NCBI RefSeq assembly: GCF_000585215.1
Contig: NZ_AONC01000062.1
Location: 1 to 64,000, forward strand
DNA length: 64,000 bases
Reading direction: 5' to 3'
Source: Imhoffiella purpurea
GTDB lineage: Bacteria > Pseudomonadota > Gammaproteobacteria > Chromatiales > Chromatiaceae
Shown: piece by piece, positions 53,897 to 64,000 of the stretch
Numbering within the stretch: the first letter of the stretch is position 1
How the letters are laid out: the number at the start of each line of letters is the position of its first letter
The notes under the pieces: model-generated
Told to the model about the DNA's origin: nothing
The model's database searches: none
Seen by the model: the letters and a program-made list of their open reading frames with translations, nothing else
Program-made: the position numbers and the translations under genes

Positions 53897-54289
53897 TCAA
53901 TCCTCATCGACCTCGACCGCGTCCGGGACGGCCGGACGGTCGACCAACTCGACGTAGGCCATGGGGGCCGCGTCGCTGGCACGATAGCCGCACTTGAGGA
54001 TGCGCAGATAGCCGCCGGGACGGCTCTGATAGCGCGGGCCGAGCTCGACGAACAGCTTGCCGACCGCATCCTTGTCGCGCAGACGGGCGAACGCCAGACG
54101 ACGGGCATGGACGGAATCGCTCTTCGCCAGGGTGATGAGCGGCTCGGCGACGCGGCGCAGCTCCTTGGCCTTCGGCAATGTGGTCTTGATCAGCTCGTGA
54201 CGAATCAGCGAAGAGGTCATGTTGCGGAACAAGGCATCGCGATGCGAGCTGTTACGGTTGAGTTGCCTTCCGGCTTTGCGGTGACGCAT
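53897..54289 (-). CDS. rplQ: 50S ribosomal protein L17
   Basis: This 130-residue large-subunit protein starts [17 protein letters not shown], the invariant L17 opening. It has a short acidic tail (VEVDED). It is the last gene of the alpha operon, 78 bp after rpoA, and is followed by the terminator at 53842-53867. Confidence 0.98.
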   Translation of the reverse strand: MRHRKAGRQLNRNSSHRDALFRNMTSSLIRHELIKTTLPKAKELRRVAEPLITLAKSDSVHARRLAFARLRDKDAVGKLFVELGPRYQSRPGGYLRILKCGYRASDAAPMAYVELVDRPAVPDAVEVDED

Positions 54290-54367
54290 GGTCCTGATCC
54301 CGAATGTTCGTTAAATCGATCGTATTCTTGTGACGACGACCGCGGACACCCTGGTCCGCGCAGGCCG

Positions 54368-55378
54368 TTATCGGATGCTGAGCTCGGCGATGTTCTCCGG
54401 AGGCCAGTTCTCCAGACGCATGCCGAGCGAGAGACCGCGCGTCGCCAGCACGTCCTTGATCTCGGTCAGTGATTTCTTGCCGAGATTCGGAGTCTTCAGC
54501 AGCTCGACCTCTGTCCGCTGGATCAAATCGCCGATCAGATAGATATTTTCGGCCTTCAGACAGTTGGCCGAACGCACGGTCAACTCGAGATCGTCCACCG
54601 GGCGCAGCAGGATCGGATCGTAGGGCGACTCGTCGCGCGTCTCGAGCACCTGATTCTCGGCCGGGCCGGTCCCCTCGAGGGCGACGAAGCTCGACAGCTG
54701 ATCGCGCAGGATGGTCGCCGCGCGCTGGATCGATTCCTTGGGATCGATGGTGCCGTTGGTCTCCAGATCGATCACCAGACGGTCGAGATCGGTTCGCTGC
54801 TCGACACGCGCGGACTGCACCTCGATCGCGACCCGGCGCACCGGGCTGAACAGGGCGTCGATCGGCAGCTTGCCGATCGGGCGGTCGTCGCCGGACTCGA
54901 GCTCGCGCTGGGTCGCCGGCTCGTAGCCGCGGCCGCGACGAACCGTGAGCGTCATGCTCAGCTCGCCTTCGGTCAGGTTCGCGATCACCAACTCCGGGTT
55001 GGCGATCTCGGCCGAATGATCGATGTCGATGTCGGCCGCCGTCACCGGACCCGGACCGCTCTTGCTCAGCGTGAAGGTAGCCTCGTCCTTGCCCTTCAGC
55101 GAAATCGCCAGCTGCTTGAGATTCAGGAGAATCTCAAGCACGTCTTCCTGCACACCCTCGAGGGTGGTGTACTCGTGGAGAACGCCCTGAATCTCGACTT
55201 CCGTTACGGCGCAACCATCCATCGAAGACAGCAAAATCCGCCGGAGCGCGTTCCCAAGCGTGTGCCCGAAACCGCGCTCGAGTGGCTCCAGCGAGACTTT
55301 GGCATGACTCGAGCTGTCGTTGACCAGCTCGACCTTTACGATGCGCGGTTTTAGAAATTCGCCAATAGCGTCAGTCAT
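54368..55378 (-). CDS. rpoA: RNA polymerase alpha subunit
   Basis: This 336-residue subunit has the dimerising N-terminal domain ([23 protein letters not shown]), a linker and the C-terminal domain with [14 protein letters not shown] and [11 protein letters not shown], which contacts UP elements and activators. The length is slightly above E. coli (329). It lies between rpsD and rplQ, the standard alpha operon order. Confidence 0.98.
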   Translation of the reverse strand: MTDAIGEFLKPRIVKVELVNDSSSHAKVSLEPLERGFGHTLGNALRRILLSSMDGCAVTEVEIQGVLHEYTTLEGVQEDVLEILLNLKQLAISLKGKDEATFTLSKSGPGPVTAADIDIDHSAEIANPELVIANLTEGELSMTLTVRRGRGYEPATQRELESGDDRPIGKLPIDALFSPVRRVAIEVQSARVEQRTDLDRLVIDLETNGTIDPKESIQRAATILRDQLSSFVALEGTGPAENQVLETRDESPYDPILLRPVDDLELTVRSANCLKAENIYLIGDLIQRTEVELLKTPNLGKKSLTEIKDVLATRGLSLGMRLENWPPENIAELSIR

Positions 55379-55401
55379 TCTGTGCCTCTCAGGAAGCTCC
55401 C

Positions 55402-56022
55402 TTACTTGGAGTACAGCTCGACGATCAGCGACTCGTTGATGTCTGCTGGAAGATCGGAACGATCGGGGATGCGCTTGAACACGCCCTTCAGGCCCTTGCT
55501 ATCGACCTCGACCCAATCCGGGAAGCCGTACTGCTCGGCCAGGGCCAGCGCGTTCTGCACGCGAACCTGCTTCTTGGCGGCCTCGCGCACCTCGACCTGG
55601 TCCTCTGCGGTGACCTGATACGAGGGGATGTTGACGATGCGACCGTTGACCAGGATGCCCTTGTGGCTCACCAGCTGGCGCGCCTCGGCACGGGTGGCGC
55701 CGAAGCCCATCCGGAAGACGACGTTGTCGAGACGGCGCTCGAGGAGCTGCAGCAGGTTCTCGCCCGTTGCGCCCTTGCCCTGAGCGGCCTTCTTGTAATA
55801 GTTGCGGAACTGCTTCTCGAGAACGCCGTAGATGCGGCGAACCTTTTGCTTCTCGCGCAGCTGAACGCCGTAGTCGGAGAGCCGGCGACGACGGTCGGTC
55901 GTCTGACCGGGCTGCTTCTCCAGATTGCATTTGGTATCGATTGCGCGCGCACGACTCTTGAGCGAAAGATCGGTCCCTTCGCGCCGTGCCAGCTTGCAGG
56001 TTGGGCCTGTGTAACGTGCCAT
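55402..56022 (-). CDS. rpsD: 30S ribosomal protein S4
   Basis: This 206-residue primary 16S rRNA-binding protein starts [16 protein letters not shown] and contains the S4 domain (about 95-155: [27 protein letters not shown]). The length equals E. coli S4. In enterobacteria S4 represses the alpha operon by binding its leader; whether that applies here was not tested. It is 26 bp after rpsK. Confidence 0.98.
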   Translation of the reverse strand: MARYTGPTCKLARREGTDLSLKSRARAIDTKCNLEKQPGQTTDRRRRLSDYGVQLREKQKVRRIYGVLEKQFRNYYKKAAQGKGATGENLLQLLERRLDNVVFRMGFGATRAEARQLVSHKGILVNGRIVNIPSYQVTAEDQVEVREAAKKQVRVQNALALAEQYGFPDWVEVDSKGLKGVFKRIPDRSDLPADINESLIVELYSK

Positions 56023-56048
56023 GTCTCTTCCTGTTGAACTGTCAGACG

Positions 56049-56438
56049 TCAGACGCGCCGCTTCTTGGGCGGACGGCAGCCGTTATGGGGGATCGGCGTC
56101 ACGTCGGTGATGCTGGTGATCTTGAATCCGGCGTTGTTGAGTGCGCGCACGGCGGACTCGCGACCCGGCCCCGGACCCTTGACGTTGACATCCAGGTTAC
56201 GCAGCCCGTATTCCTTGGCGATCTGGCCGGCCTTGTCCGCGGCGACCTGCGCGGCGAAGGGCGTGCTCTTGCGCGAGCCGCGGAAACCGGAACCACCCGA
56301 GGTCGCCCAGGCAAGGGCGTTGCCCTGGCGGTCGGTGATGGTGATGATGGTGTTGTTGAAGGAGGCGTGGACGTGCGCGACGCCGTCAGCCACCTGCTTC
56401 TTGACTTTCTTTTTCGTGTTGCGAATCGGTTTAGCCAT
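56049..56438 (-). CDS. rpsK: 30S ribosomal protein S11
   Basis: This 129-residue platform protein has [18 protein letters not shown] and the C-terminal [17 protein letters not shown], both near-invariant. It is 36 bp after rpsM in the alpha operon. Confidence 0.98.
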   Translation of the reverse strand: MAKPIRNTKKKVKKQVADGVAHVHASFNNTIITITDRQGNALAWATSGGSGFRGSRKSTPFAAQVAADKAGQIAKEYGLRNLDVNVKGPGPGRESAVRALNNAGFKITSITDVTPIPHNGCRPPKKRRV

Positions 56439-56474
56439 TCGAGGTAATCCAGGTCATCTGCTGCACATGCACGC

Positions 56475-56831
56475 TCAGCGCTTGATCGGACGGCGCGGCC
56501 CCTTGCGGGTCCGGGCATTGGTGCGGGTCCGCTGACCGCGCAGCGGCAGACCGCGACGATGACGGATACCGCGATAGCAGCCGAGATCCATCAAGCGCTT
56601 GATGTTCATCGACACCTCGCGACGCAGGTCGCCTTCGACCGCGTACTTGGCGACTTCGTTACGAAGCTTGTCGACCTCTTCTTCCGTCAGGGCCTGAACT
56701 TTCGTGTCGCGCGGAATACCCGCCGCATCGCAAATCAGACCCGCACGGGTGCGACCAATGCCATAGATCGCGGTCAACGCGATCACGGCGTGTTTCTTAT
56801 CCGGGATATTGACGCCGGCGATACGGGCCAT
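56475..56831 (-). CDS. rpsM: 30S ribosomal protein S13
   Basis: This 118-residue head protein starts [20 protein letters not shown] and ends with the Arg-rich [16 protein letters not shown] tail that reaches the P-site tRNA. It begins 85 bp after rpmJ, and the gap contains no gene. Confidence 0.98.
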   Translation of the reverse strand: MARIAGVNIPDKKHAVIALTAIYGIGRTRAGLICDAAGIPRDTKVQALTEEEVDKLRNEVAKYAVEGDLRREVSMNIKRLMDLGCYRGIRHRRGLPLRGQRTRTNARTRKGPRRPIKR

Positions 56832-56916
56832 AGTTACGAACCCCTTTGTCCTAAATGCTCAGCGGGTAAACCGCGTAGTATATCAAACAGCTGCCAAAGG
56901 TCAACCAAAGGAAGAC

Positions 56917-57030
56917 TCAACCCTGGCGCTGCTTGTGGCGAGGATCGGTACAGATGACCCGTACTGCCCCGTTACGACGAATGATTCTGCAGTTTCTGCA
57001 CAATTTTTTGACTGATGCACGCACTTTCAT
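56917..57030 (-). CDS. rpmJ: 50S ribosomal protein L36 (zinc-binding form)
   Basis: This 37-residue protein reads [19 protein letters not shown] and continues to DPRHKQRQG. The zinc ligands C11, C14, C27 and H32 are all present, so this is the zinc-containing paralogue type. AAGGAG stands 6 nt before the ATG. It sits between secY and rpsM, its usual place. Confidence 0.96.
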   Translation of the reverse strand: MKVRASVKKLCRNCRIIRRNGAVRVICTDPRHKQRQG

Positions 57031-57075
57031 TGTTGTCTCCTTAAGACTCGAGCGCCCCGGCGCTTCAAAACGGGC

Positions 57076-58428
57076 CTAGCGCAACATGCCGGCGCCCGGC
57101 GACTTCAGGTTGGCCTTTTTCATCAGGCCTTCGTATTGATGCGACATCAAATGGGCCTGAACCTGCGCCATGAAGTCCATGACCACGACGACCACGATCA
57201 ACAGCGAGGTGCCCCCGAAGTAGAAAGGCACGTTGTAACCGACGATCAAGAATTCCGGCAGCAGGCATACCGCCGTGATGTAGATGGCGCCAGCCGCCGT
57301 CAGGCGGGTCATGACCCCATCGATGTAGCGTGCCGTCTGCTCGCCCGGACGGATGCCCGGGATGAAGGCACCGGAACGCTTGAGGTTATCGGCCGTCTCC
57401 TTCGCATTGAACACCAGCGCGGTGTAGAAAAAGCAGAAGAAGATGATCGCGGCCGAATAGAAGATCACGTAGATCGGTTCTCCCGGCGACAGCTTGGAGG
57501 TGATGTCGGCGATCCAGCGGAAATCCTCGCTGCTGCCGAACCACTGACCGAGCGTGCCCGGGAACAGAATGATGCTCGACGCGAAGATCGGCGGAATGAC
57601 GCCGGCCATGTTGAGCTTCAGCGGAAGATGCGTGCTCTGGGCCTGCATCATCCGCCGCCCCTGCTGGCGACGGGCGTAATTCACCGTGATCCGGCGCTGA
57701 CCGCGCTCGACGAAGACGACGAAGGCCGTCACCGCCAGGGCCATGGCGAAGAGCGCCAATACCGCGAGCGAGTTCATCTCGCCGGTCCGCGCCAGCTCCA
57801 GGGTTCCGCCCAATGCGGCCGGAAGCCCGGCGACGATACCCGAGAAGATGATCATCGAGATACCGTTGCCGATCCCGCGCTCGGTGATCTGCTCGCCCAG
57901 CCACATGAGGAACATGGTCCCGGTCACCAGCGACACGGCCGCGGTGAAGACGAAACCCAGGCCGCCATGAGATACCAGCGCCGTCCCTCCGGCCGTTTGA
58001 CCCTGCAGGGCCATCGAGATACCGATCGCCTGGAAGGTCGCCAGGAACAGGGTTCCGTAGCGGGTGTACTGGGTGATCTTGCGCCGCCCGGACTCGCCTT
58101 CCTTCTTCAGCTGTTCCAGCTGAGGCACCACGGAGGTCATCAACTGAACGATGATCGAGGCCGAGATATAGGGCATGACGCCGAGGGCGAACAGACTCGC
58201 GCGCTCCAGAGCGCCACCCGAGAACATGTTGAACATGTCGAGGATGGAGCCCTGGTTCTGATCGAACAGGATGGCCAACGCCTCCGGATTCACCCCGGGG
58301 ACCGGGACGAAGGTTCCGATCCGGTAGACCAGCAAGGCCCCGAGCAGGAACAGCAAGCGCTGCCGCAACTCCGTCAGCTGCCCCATCCCGCCGAGCGCTT
58401 TCCCCATGGATCCGACGTTTTTAGCCAT
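57076..58428 (-). CDS. secY: Preprotein translocase channel subunit SecY
   Basis: This 450-residue protein has ten transmembrane helices and forms the Sec channel. The conserved [22 protein letters not shown] plug-region and [13 protein letters not shown] loop segments are clear. It lies in the spc operon between rplO and rpmJ, 18 bp after rplO. Confidence 0.97.
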   Translation of the reverse strand: MAKNVGSMGKALGGMGQLTELRQRLLFLLGALLVYRIGTFVPVPGVNPEALAILFDQNQGSILDMFNMFSGGALERASLFALGVMPYISASIIVQLMTSVVPQLEQLKKEGESGRRKITQYTRYGTLFLATFQAIGISMALQGQTAGGTALVSHGGLGFVFTAAVSLVTGTMFLMWLGEQITERGIGNGISMIIFSGIVAGLPAALGGTLELARTGEMNSLAVLALFAMALAVTAFVVFVERGQRRITVNYARRQQGRRMMQAQSTHLPLKLNMAGVIPPIFASSIILFPGTLGQWFGSSEDFRWIADITSKLSPGEPIYVIFYSAAIIFFCFFYTALVFNAKETADNLKRSGAFIPGIRPGEQTARYIDGVMTRLTAAGAIYITAVCLLPEFLIVGYNVPFYFGGTSLLIVVVVVMDFMAQVQAHLMSHQYEGLMKKANLKSPGAGMLR

Positions 58429-58446
58429 CCGATTCGCGCCTTTTGA

Positions 58447-58881
58447 TTAGTCTTCGATCGTGCCGCCGGCCGATTCGATCGCGGAGCGGGCACCCTTGGT
58501 CACACCGAGACCGCGAACCGTCACGGCACGGGTCACCTCGCCGGAGGCGATGATCTTGGCCGTCTTGATGGCATGCCCCAGAATCCCCGCCGCCTTCAGG
58601 CTCGCGAGATCGACGACGTCGCCCTCGACCGCGTTCAGCTCGCCGAGACGCACCTCGGCACGCACCAGCGCCTTGCGCGAACGGAAGCCGACCTTCGGCA
58701 GACGGCGCTGCAGCGGCATCTGACCGCCTTCGAAACCGACCTTGTGGAAACCGCCCTTACGCGACTTCTGCCCCTTGTGGCCACGTCCGCAGGTTTTGCC
58801 CAGACCGCTGCCGATACCGCGCCCGACACGCTTGGCCGAGGGACGGCTGCCCGCGTCCGGATGAAGATCATTGAGTCTCAT
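58447..58881 (-). CDS. rplO: 50S ribosomal protein L15
   Basis: This 144-residue protein starts [20 protein letters not shown] and has the Gly-rich [17 protein letters not shown] arm. ATG 58881 gives the E. coli length exactly; an in-frame upstream extension through rpmD is ignored. Confidence 0.97.
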   Translation of the reverse strand: MRLNDLHPDAGSRPSAKRVGRGIGSGLGKTCGRGHKGQKSRKGGFHKVGFEGGQMPLQRRLPKVGFRSRKALVRAEVRLGELNAVEGDVVDLASLKAAGILGHAIKTAKIIASGEVTRAVTVRGLGVTKGARSAIESAGGTIED

Positions 58882-58886
58882 CGTCG

Positions 58887-59075
58887 TCAGTCCTCCACGA
58901 CCTTGACCATGTAGGAGACGGCATTGACCATGCCGCGCGTACAGGGCGTATCCTCGACCTCGACCACCTGGTGCATCCGGCGCAGACCGAGACCACGCAC
59001 GCAAGCCTGATGCTTTTCGAGGCGACCGTTGGTGCTGCGCACCAGCTTCACCTTCATCATCTTCTTGTCGGACAT
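58887..59075 (-). CDS. rpmD: 50S ribosomal protein L30
   Basis: This 62-residue protein has the conserved [20 protein letters not shown] and [11 protein letters not shown]. It is 3 bp after rpsE and 5 bp before rplO. Confidence 0.96.
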   Translation of the reverse strand: MSDKKMMKVKLVRSTNGRLEKHQACVRGLGLRRMHQVVEVEDTPCTRGMVNAVSYMVKVVED

Positions 59076-59078
59076 TGG

Positions 59079-59585
59079 TTACCCCAGAATCTCGTCGACC
59101 GTCTTGCCGCGCTTGGCCGCAATGGTCTCAGGATCGTTCATCGCCCGCAGACCGTTGACGGTCGCGCGCACGACGTTGATCGGGTTGTTGGTACCGATGC
59201 ACTTGGCCAGCACGTTCTGCACGCCCAGAACCTCGAACACGGCACGCATGGCGCCGCCCGCGATGATTCCGGTACCTTCGGAGGCCGGCTGCATGAAGAC
59301 CTTGGCCGCGCCGTGACGGCCCTGCAGCGGATACTGCAGGGTCGCGCCGTTCAGCTTGACCTCGATCATGTTCTTGCGCGCGCTTTCCATCGCCTTCTGG
59401 ATCGCGATCGGCACCTCGCGTGCCTTGCCGCGACCGAATCCGACCCGGCCCTTGCCGTCGCCGACGACCGTCAGGGCCGCGAAGCCGAACTGACGACCGC
59501 CCTTGACCACCTTGGCGACGCGATTGACCTGGACCAGCTTTTCGAGAAGCTCGTCGCCTTCCGCTTTTGGATTGAAGTTCGCCAT
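59079..59585 (-). CDS. rpsE: 30S ribosomal protein S5
   Basis: This 168-residue protein has the N-terminal double-stranded-RNA-binding fold ([19 protein letters not shown]) and [18 protein letters not shown]. It contributes to decoding fidelity. It is 10 bp after rplR. Confidence 0.97.
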   Translation of the reverse strand: MANFNPKAEGDELLEKLVQVNRVAKVVKGGRQFGFAALTVVGDGKGRVGFGRGKAREVPIAIQKAMESARKNMIEVKLNGATLQYPLQGRHGAAKVFMQPASEGTGIIAGGAMRAVFEVLGVQNVLAKCIGTNNPINVVRATVNGLRAMNDPETIAAKRGKTVDEILG

Positions 59586-59595
59586 GATCGCCCCC

Positions 59596-59952
59596 TTAGA
59601 ATTTCAGTCCGCTTTCACGCGCCGCATCGGCCAGAGCCTTGACGCGCCCGTGATAACGGAAACCGGAGCGATCGAACGCCACGGAATCCACACCCGCGGC
59701 CAGCGCGCGCTCGGCGATCGCCTTGCCGACGACGGCAGCCGCGGAAACGTTGGCCTTGTTGCCCTCGATCGCCTGACGCAGATCTTTCTCCAGGGTCGAG
59801 GCGCTGGCCACGACCTTGTCGCCCGTCGGGGCGATGACCTGGGCATAGGTGTGCCGGGGCGTGCGATAGACGCACAGGCGGTAGACGCCGAGCTCCCGGA
59901 TCTTGGCGCGTGCGCGCGTAGCGCGGCGCAGGCGAGCCTGTTTCTTATCCAT
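59596..59952 (-). CDS. rplR: 50S ribosomal protein L18
   Basis: This 118-residue 5S rRNA-binding protein starts [20 protein letters not shown] and ends [10 protein letters not shown]. It is 12 bp after rplF. Confidence 0.97.
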   Translation of the reverse strand: MDKKQARLRRATRARAKIRELGVYRLCVYRTPRHTYAQVIAPTGDKVVASASTLEKDLRQAIEGNKANVSAAAVVGKAIAERALAAGVDSVAFDRSGFRYHGRVKALADAARESGLKF

Positions 59953-59964
59953 TGCTGAGACCCC

Positions 59965-60498
59965 TTATTTCTTCTTGGCTTCCTTACGCAGGACGTTCTC
60001 GTCCGCGTAACGAACACCCTTGCCCTTGTAAGGCTCCGGCGGACGGAACCCCCGGATCTCCGCGGCGACCTGACCGACCTGCTGCTTGTCGGCGCCGGAG
60101 ACGACGATCTCGGTCTGGCTCGGGGTCTCGATCGTGATGCCCTGTGGCACCGAATAGTCGATCGGATGGGAGAAGCCCAAATTCAGGTTGAGCACGTTGC
60201 CCTTGGCCTGCGCACGGTACCCGACGCCGACCAGGGTCAGCTTGCGGGTGAAGCCGGTGCCGCAGCCCACGACCATGTTGTTGAGCAGCGCGCGAGTGGT
60301 GCCGGCCATGGCCCAGGCGTCCTTGCAGCCCTCGGCCGGGGCGACCTTGATCGCACCCTCGTCCTGGCACACGGCGACGGTCGAATGGACGGTCCAATCC
60401 AGGGTGCCCTTGGGGCCCTTGACCTTGACGTCCTGACCGGCGATATCGACGGTGACGCCCTTCGGCAGAGCGATCGGCGCCTTTGCAACTCTTGACAT
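59965..60498 (-). CDS. rplF: 50S ribosomal protein L6
   Basis: This 177-residue protein starts [15 protein letters not shown] and contains the L6 signature region [16 protein letters not shown] near the C-terminus. It is 11 bp after rpsH. The length equals E. coli L6. Confidence 0.97.
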   Translation of the reverse strand: MSRVAKAPIALPKGVTVDIAGQDVKVKGPKGTLDWTVHSTVAVCQDEGAIKVAPAEGCKDAWAMAGTTRALLNNMVVGCGTGFTRKLTLVGVGYRAQAKGNVLNLNLGFSHPIDYSVPQGITIETPSQTEIVVSGADKQQVGQVAAEIRGFRPPEPYKGKGVRYADENVLRKEAKKK

Positions 60499-60509
60499 CT
60501 TCGCCTCCC

Positions 60510-60905
60510 TTACGCGACGTAGGCGATGATCTCGCCGCCGTGCCCTGCTTGACGGGCCGCGCGGTCGGTCATCAGACCTTTCGAGGTGGAGACGATCGCA
60601 ATGCCGAGCCCGGCCCAGACCTTGGGCAGCTCGTTCTTATTGCGGTAGATGCGCAGGCCGGGACGCGAGACGCGCTTCAGCAGCTCGATGACGGGCTTGC
60701 CGCGATAGTACTTCAGCTTGATGACCAGTTCGGGCTTGCCGCCGTTGGCCTCGACCGTGGCGTCGGCGACATAGCCTTCGTCCTTGAGCAGGTTCGCGAT
60801 GGCGACCTTCTGCTTGGAGGACGGCATCACGATGGTGATCTTGCCGCGCTGCTGGCCGTTGCGGATGCGTGTCAGCATATCCGCAATCGGATCAGACATA
60901 CTCAT
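60510..60905 (-). CDS. rpsH: 30S ribosomal protein S8
   Basis: This 131-residue central-domain protein starts [20 protein letters not shown] and ends [15 protein letters not shown]. In E. coli S8 represses the spc operon by binding near rplE. Here it is unusual for the 221-bp gap to rpsN upstream. CAGGAGAAGC precedes its ATG. Confidence 0.97.
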   Translation of the reverse strand: MSMSDPIADMLTRIRNGQQRGKITIVMPSSKQKVAIANLLKDEGYVADATVEANGGKPELVIKLKYYRGKPVIELLKRVSRPGLRIYRNKNELPKVWAGLGIAIVSTSKGLMTDRAARQAGHGGEIIAYVA

Positions 60906-61092
60906 TGTGCTTCTCCTGGGTCAGTCCGTCTTTGCGACGCGATACCCGGTTTTCGGTTGACAGTCGCCACAGATCAGTTGTCGATATCGGTCCCGAGGAC
61001 CAATGACACTGACTGCCCTGACGACTTTGCTTATCAGAATCGCTGGACTAGGGTCTGCCCTGAGACACCCCTATCCAACGCAGCATCCCTTC

Positions 61093-61126
61093 AGCTGGGA
61101 GCTGGCGGCTGGTAGCTGAAAGCTCT
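61093..61126. repeat. Tandem 7-bp repeats in the rpsN-rpsH spacer
   Basis: AGCTGGG, AGCTGGC, GGCTGGT, AGCTGAA and a partial AGCTCTC stand head to tail at 61093-61127, reaching the rpsN stop codon. The rest of the spacer (60906-61092) shows no reading frame. GGTCC-TCG-GGACC near 60990 could form a small hairpin. Known spc operons have only a few tens of bases here, so this spacer is an insertion or expansion. Confidence 0.7.
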
Positions 61127-61432
61127 CTACCAGCTCGCCTTGACGACGCCGGGGACGTCCCCACGCATCACGGCCTCGCGCAGCTTGTTGCGCGACAGAC
61201 CGAATTTGCGATAGACGGCGTGCGGGCGGCCACTGACGCGGCAGCGGCGCTGCTGACGGCTCGGGCTCGCATCGCGCGGGAGCTTCGCCAGCTTCTGCAC
61301 CGCCTCGTCGATCTGCTCGGGAGAGGCGCTGCGATCGTTGATCACGGCCTTGAGTGCCTCGCGCTTGGCGCTGAAGCGGGCCGCGGTCTCGGTGCGCTTG
61401 CGATCGCGCGCAATCATGCTTTTCTTCGCCAT
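61127..61432 (-). CDS. rpsN: 30S ribosomal protein S14 (long, zinc-free form)
   Basis: This 101-residue protein starts [13 protein letters not shown] and has [20 protein letters not shown]. It lacks the CxxC pairs of the short zinc form. The length equals E. coli S14. It is 23 bp after rplE. Confidence 0.97.
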   Translation of the reverse strand: MAKKSMIARDRKRTETAARFSAKREALKAVINDRSASPEQIDEAVQKLAKLPRDASPSRQQRRCRVSGRPHAVYRKFGLSRNKLREAVMRGDVPGVVKASW

Positions 61433-61455
61433 TATGCTGTCTCGGTTCCGTTGAA

Positions 61456-61995
61456 TCAGGTACGGAACGGGAAGTTGAAGGCCTCGAGCAGTGCCCGACC
61501 TTCCTCATCCGTCCGCGCCGAGGTGGTGATGGTGATATCCAGTCCACGCAGGGCGTCGATCTTGTCGTAATCGATCTCGGGGAACATGATCTGCTCGCGC
61601 ACGCCCATCGAATAGTTGCCGCGACCGTCGAACGCCTTGGGGCTCAGACCACGGAAGTCGCGGATACGCGGGATCGAGACGCTGATCAGGCGATCGAGGA
61701 ACTCGTACATGCGCTCGCGACGCAGGGTCACCTTGCAGCCGATCGGCCAGCCTTCGCGGATCTTGAAGCCGGCGACGGATTTGCGGGCGTAGGTGACGAT
61801 CGGCTGCTGGCCGGCGATCGCGCGCATGTCGGCGACCGCATTATCCATCACCTTCTTGTCGGCGACAGCCTCGCCGACGCCCATGTTGAGCGTGATCTTC
61901 TCGATCTTCGGCACCTGCATGACGCTCTTGTAGCCGAAGCGGTCCTTGAGCTGACCGACGATGCGCTCTTTGTATTCAGTCTGTAATCTGGACAT
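61456..61995 (-). CDS. rplE: 50S ribosomal protein L5
   Basis: This 179-residue 5S rRNA-binding protein has [17 protein letters not shown] and the C-terminal [19 protein letters not shown]. The length equals E. coli L5. It is 14 bp after rplX. Confidence 0.97.
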   Translation of the reverse strand: MSRLQTEYKERIVGQLKDRFGYKSVMQVPKIEKITLNMGVGEAVADKKVMDNAVADMRAIAGQQPIVTYARKSVAGFKIREGWPIGCKVTLRRERMYEFLDRLISVSIPRIRDFRGLSPKAFDGRGNYSMGVREQIMFPEIDYDKIDALRGLDITITTSARTDEEGRALLEAFNFPFRT

Positions 61996-62009
61996 TTCGC
62001 TTCCTTCGG

Positions 62010-62327
62010 TCAGACGTCGACGACTTCGCCGTTCGATTTGAACACGCGAACCTTGCGGCCGTCTTCCAAGGTCTTGAAGCCAACTCGATCGCCCGCCCCC
62101 TTCTGAGGGTTGTAGAGCGCCACATTGGAGACATGGATCGGCATCGCGCGATCGACGATTCCACCCGGCTCCCCGACCTGCGGGTTGGCCTTCTGGTGCT
62201 TGCGAGCGATATTGATGTTCTCGACGACGACCTTGCCCTCGTCGACGACGCGCAGTACGGTACCACGCTTGCCCTTGTCTTTGCCGGCGATGACGATGAC
62301 GTCGTCGCCCTTTTTGATCTTCTGCAT
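62010..62327 (-). CDS. rplX: 50S ribosomal protein L24
   Basis: This 105-residue assembly-initiator protein has the KOW motif ([20 protein letters not shown]) at the N-terminus. It is 13 bp after rplN. Confidence 0.97.
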   Translation of the reverse strand: MQKIKKGDDVIVIAGKDKGKRGTVLRVVDEGKVVVENINIARKHQKANPQVGEPGGIVDRAMPIHVSNVALYNPQKGAGDRVGFKTLEDGRKVRVFKSNGEVVDV

Positions 62328-62340
62328 GACGTCGACTCCC

Positions 62341-62709
62341 TTACAGCACTTCCGGCGCCAGCGAAATGATCTTCATGAAACGCTCGCCGCGCAGTTCGCG
62401 GGTCACGGGCCCGAAGATACGGGTGCCAATCGGCTGAAGCTGGTTGTTCAGCAAGACGGCGGCATTGCCGTCGAAACGAATCAAGGAACCGTCCGGACGG
62501 CGCACGCCCTTGCGGGTGCGAACCACGACCGCGTTGTAGACGTCGCCCTTCTTGACCTTACCGCGCGGGATGGCGTCCTTGACGGAGACCTTGATGACAT
62601 CGCCGATGCCCGCGTAGCGCCGATGCGACCCGCCGAGCACCTTGATGCACATCACGCTCTTGGCGCCGCTGTTGTCGGCGACGCTGAGATTCGTCTGCAT
62701 CTGAATCAT
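62341..62709 (-). CDS. rplN: 50S ribosomal protein L14
   Basis: This 122-residue protein starts [17 protein letters not shown]. As in E. coli it would be the first gene of the spc operon, and it follows a 105-bp gap after rpsQ. Confidence 0.97.
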   Translation of the reverse strand: MIQMQTNLSVADNSGAKSVMCIKVLGGSHRRYAGIGDVIKVSVKDAIPRGKVKKGDVYNAVVVRTRKGVRRPDGSLIRFDGNAAVLLNNQLQPIGTRIFGPVTRELRGERFMKIISLAPEVL

Positions 62710-62814
62710 TGTCTTGTACCTAAAGCTTGTTGCTGATCCGGGTGTTGATTCCGGTTGCTCTGCGAGTGGCCGCGAGGCCGGGCGGGTGCCAGAGGCACAC
62801 GACGCCTAGGCGCC
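62710..62814 (-). other. S10-spc operon junction
   Basis: This 105-bp gap separates rpsQ from rplN, where E. coli has the spc promoter. On the minus strand GTGCC-TCT-GGCAC and GGCC-TCGC-GGCC can form two small hairpins. No good -35/-10 pair and no T run were seen, so promoter or attenuator function is undecided. Confidence 0.4.
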
Positions 62815-63075
62815 TCAGCGTGCCTTCTCGAGGACCTCGAGCAGACGCCAGGTCTTCGTCTTGGACAGAGGACGGCACTGCTCGACCCGGACGAGATCGC
62901 CCGCACCACACGCGTTGGACTCGTCGTGCGCATGGATCTTGGTCGACCGACGCAGGAACTTGCCATAGAGCGGATGCTTGACGCGACGCTCGATGAGCAC
63001 GGTCACCGTCTTGTCCATGGCGGCGCTGACGACACGCCCTTCCAGTGTCCGGTTGGTGTTGTTCTCGTCGCTCAT
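62815..63075 (-). CDS. rpsQ: 30S ribosomal protein S17
   Basis: This 86-residue protein has [19 protein letters not shown] and [12 protein letters not shown], typical of S17. It overlaps the rpmC stop (ATGA). Confidence 0.97.
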   Translation of the reverse strand: MSDENNTNRTLEGRVVSAAMDKTVTVLIERRVKHPLYGKFLRRSTKIHAHDESNACGAGDLVRVEQCRPLSKTKTWRLLEVLEKAR

Positions 63076-63272
63076 GATTTACCGCCCGCCGTCTTTTCAG
63101 CCATGACCGTCTTGATCCGGGCGATGTCCCGGCGCACGGCCTTCATCTGCGAGGGCTTGGACAGCTGCCCCGTGCCCCGTTGCATGCGCAGATTGAACTG
63201 CTCGCGAAGCAGATCCATCAGCTGCTTCTGCAGATCATCGACACTGCTGTTTCTAATCTCGTTCGCCTTCAT
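63072..63272 (-). CDS. rpmC: 50S ribosomal protein L29
   Basis: This 66-residue helical protein has [19 protein letters not shown] and [12 protein letters not shown]. It overlaps rplP by one base and rpsQ by four, showing tight coupling in the S10 operon. Confidence 0.97.
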   Translation of the reverse strand: MKANEIRNSSVDDLQKQLMDLLREQFNLRMQRGTGQLSKPSQMKAVRRDIARIKTVMAEKTAGGKS

Positions 63273-63685
63273 CAGAGAATCGTCCGCTTTTCAAAGGTGG
63301 TCTGCACCGGCAGCTTGGCCGCAGCCAGCTTGAAGGCCTCGCGGGCCAGCTCCTCGCTGACACCTTCGATCTCGTAGAGCATGCGGCCCGGCTGGATGAG
63401 GGCGACCCAGTATTCGACGTTGCCCTTGCCCTTACCCATGCGCACCTCGAGAGGCTTCTTGGAGATGGGCTTGTCGGGGAAGACGCGAATCCACAGCTTG
63501 CCGCCACGCTTGACGCTGCGGGTAATGGCACGACGGGCCGCCTCGATCTGGCGCGCCGTGATACGGCCGCGCCCGGTGGCCTTGAGGCCGAACTCGCCGA
63601 AGCTCACGCGGTTGCCGCTCTGGGCCAGACCGCGATTGCGTCCCTTGTGTTGCTTTCGGAACTTGGTGCGTTTCGGTTGCAGCAT
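63272..63685 (-). CDS. rplP: 50S ribosomal protein L16
   Basis: This 137-residue protein starts [19 protein letters not shown] and contains [20 protein letters not shown]. It lies next to the A site and 5S rRNA. It is 3 bp after rpsC. Confidence 0.98.
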   Translation of the reverse strand: MLQPKRTKFRKQHKGRNRGLAQSGNRVSFGEFGLKATGRGRITARQIEAARRAITRSVKRGGKLWIRVFPDKPISKKPLEVRMGKGKGNVEYWVALIQPGRMLYEIEGVSEELAREAFKLAAAKLPVQTTFEKRTIL

Positions 63686-63688
63686 GTC

Positions 63689-64000
63689 TTAACCCTTCTT
63701 TCCGGCCGCTTTAGGCGCCGGTTCTTCGGGAAGCTGCTCGCCGAAAACCTCGCCTTTGAAGATCCAGACCTTGACGCCCAGCACACCATAGGTGGTCCGT
63801 GCCTCGGCGAAGCCGTAGTCGATATCGGCACGCAGGGTATGCAGAGGTACGCGACCGTCACGCGCCCATTCGCTGCGCGCGATCTCCGCGCCGTTCAGAC
63901 GTCCGGCGACGCTCACCTTGATGCCCTCGGCACCCAGACGCATGGTGTTCTGGATGGCGCGCTTCATGGCGCGGCGGAACATGATACGGCGCTCGAGCTG
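63689..64000 (-). CDS. rpsC: 30S ribosomal protein S3, C-terminal part (5' end beyond window)
   Basis: The last 103 residues of S3 are visible, beginning [17 protein letters not shown] at the right edge. [19 protein letters not shown] and the RADIDYG segment follow. The missing N-terminal part holds the KH domain. The Lys/Pro-rich tail (APKAAGKKG) is usual. Confidence 0.97.
   Translation of the reverse strand, partial: QLERRIMFRRAMKRAIQNTMRLGAEGIKVSVAGRLNGAEIARSEWARDGRVPLHTLRADIDYGFAEARTTYGVLGVKVWIFKGEVFGEQLPEEPAPKAAGKKG

Overview
The window is GC-rich and gene-dense. It looks like chromosome from a purple sulfur gammaproteobacterium (Chromatiaceae). Three observations support this. There is a Gly/Tyr/Trp-rich secreted sulfur-globule envelope protein (31953-32267). 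There is a peroxiredoxin-glutaredoxin gene (garA) followed by a glutathione-reductase homologue that has lost the NADPH-phosphate-binding arginines (garB), the pair known from Chromatium gracile glutathione amide metabolism. The housekeeping gene orders (sdhCDAB-sdhE-cptA, tamA-tamB, fkpB-ispH, S10/spc/alpha ribosomal cluster) are typical of Gammaproteobacteria.

Layout, left half. The 3' part of hrpB is followed by a secreted alpha carbonic anhydrase and mobA. Next comes a four-gene type I-G (formerly I-U) CRISPR interference operon: csb1, csb2, cas3 and a small Cas8-like subunit. It has its own TTGACA-N17-GATAGT promoter and ends in a three-repeat array. No cas1, cas2 or cas4 lies in the window. 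After the array come a small heat-shock protein, a DegQ-type periplasmic protease, a His-rich secreted protein, a PepSY protein with a PhoPQ-like two-component pair, an Rpn-type nuclease, galE and the succinate dehydrogenase operon. A decayed Hpt-like fragment precedes a response-regulator diguanylate cyclase. The next stretch is an envelope block read leftward: tamA, tamB, a lipid A-type acyltransferase and a UPF0104 membrane protein, followed by glucokinase.

Layout, right half. It starts with the sulfur globule protein and garA-garB. A TonB receptor and a PchR-like AraC regulator diverge from a region holding a Fur-box-like site. Then come dusA, a REC-PAS-GGDEF-EAL-REC protein with a degenerate GGDEF motif, a truncated EamA transporter, an APH/P-loop kinase fusion, rimO, a 45-residue Cys4 membrane microprotein, fkpB-ispH, a ThiO-like oxidase, tRNA-Thr(CGT), a DEAD-box helicase, a DUF533 protein, HtpX and a SAM hydroxide adenosyltransferase. 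The last 10 kb is the ribosomal cluster on the minus strand, from rpsC (cut by the right edge) to rplQ and a strong intrinsic terminator. A 221-bp spacer carrying tandem 7-bp repeats lies between rpsN and rpsH.

Limits. All assignments come from reading the sequence and translated proteins by eye. No database search, structure prediction or promoter scoring was run. Promoter, operator and hairpin calls are pattern matches.
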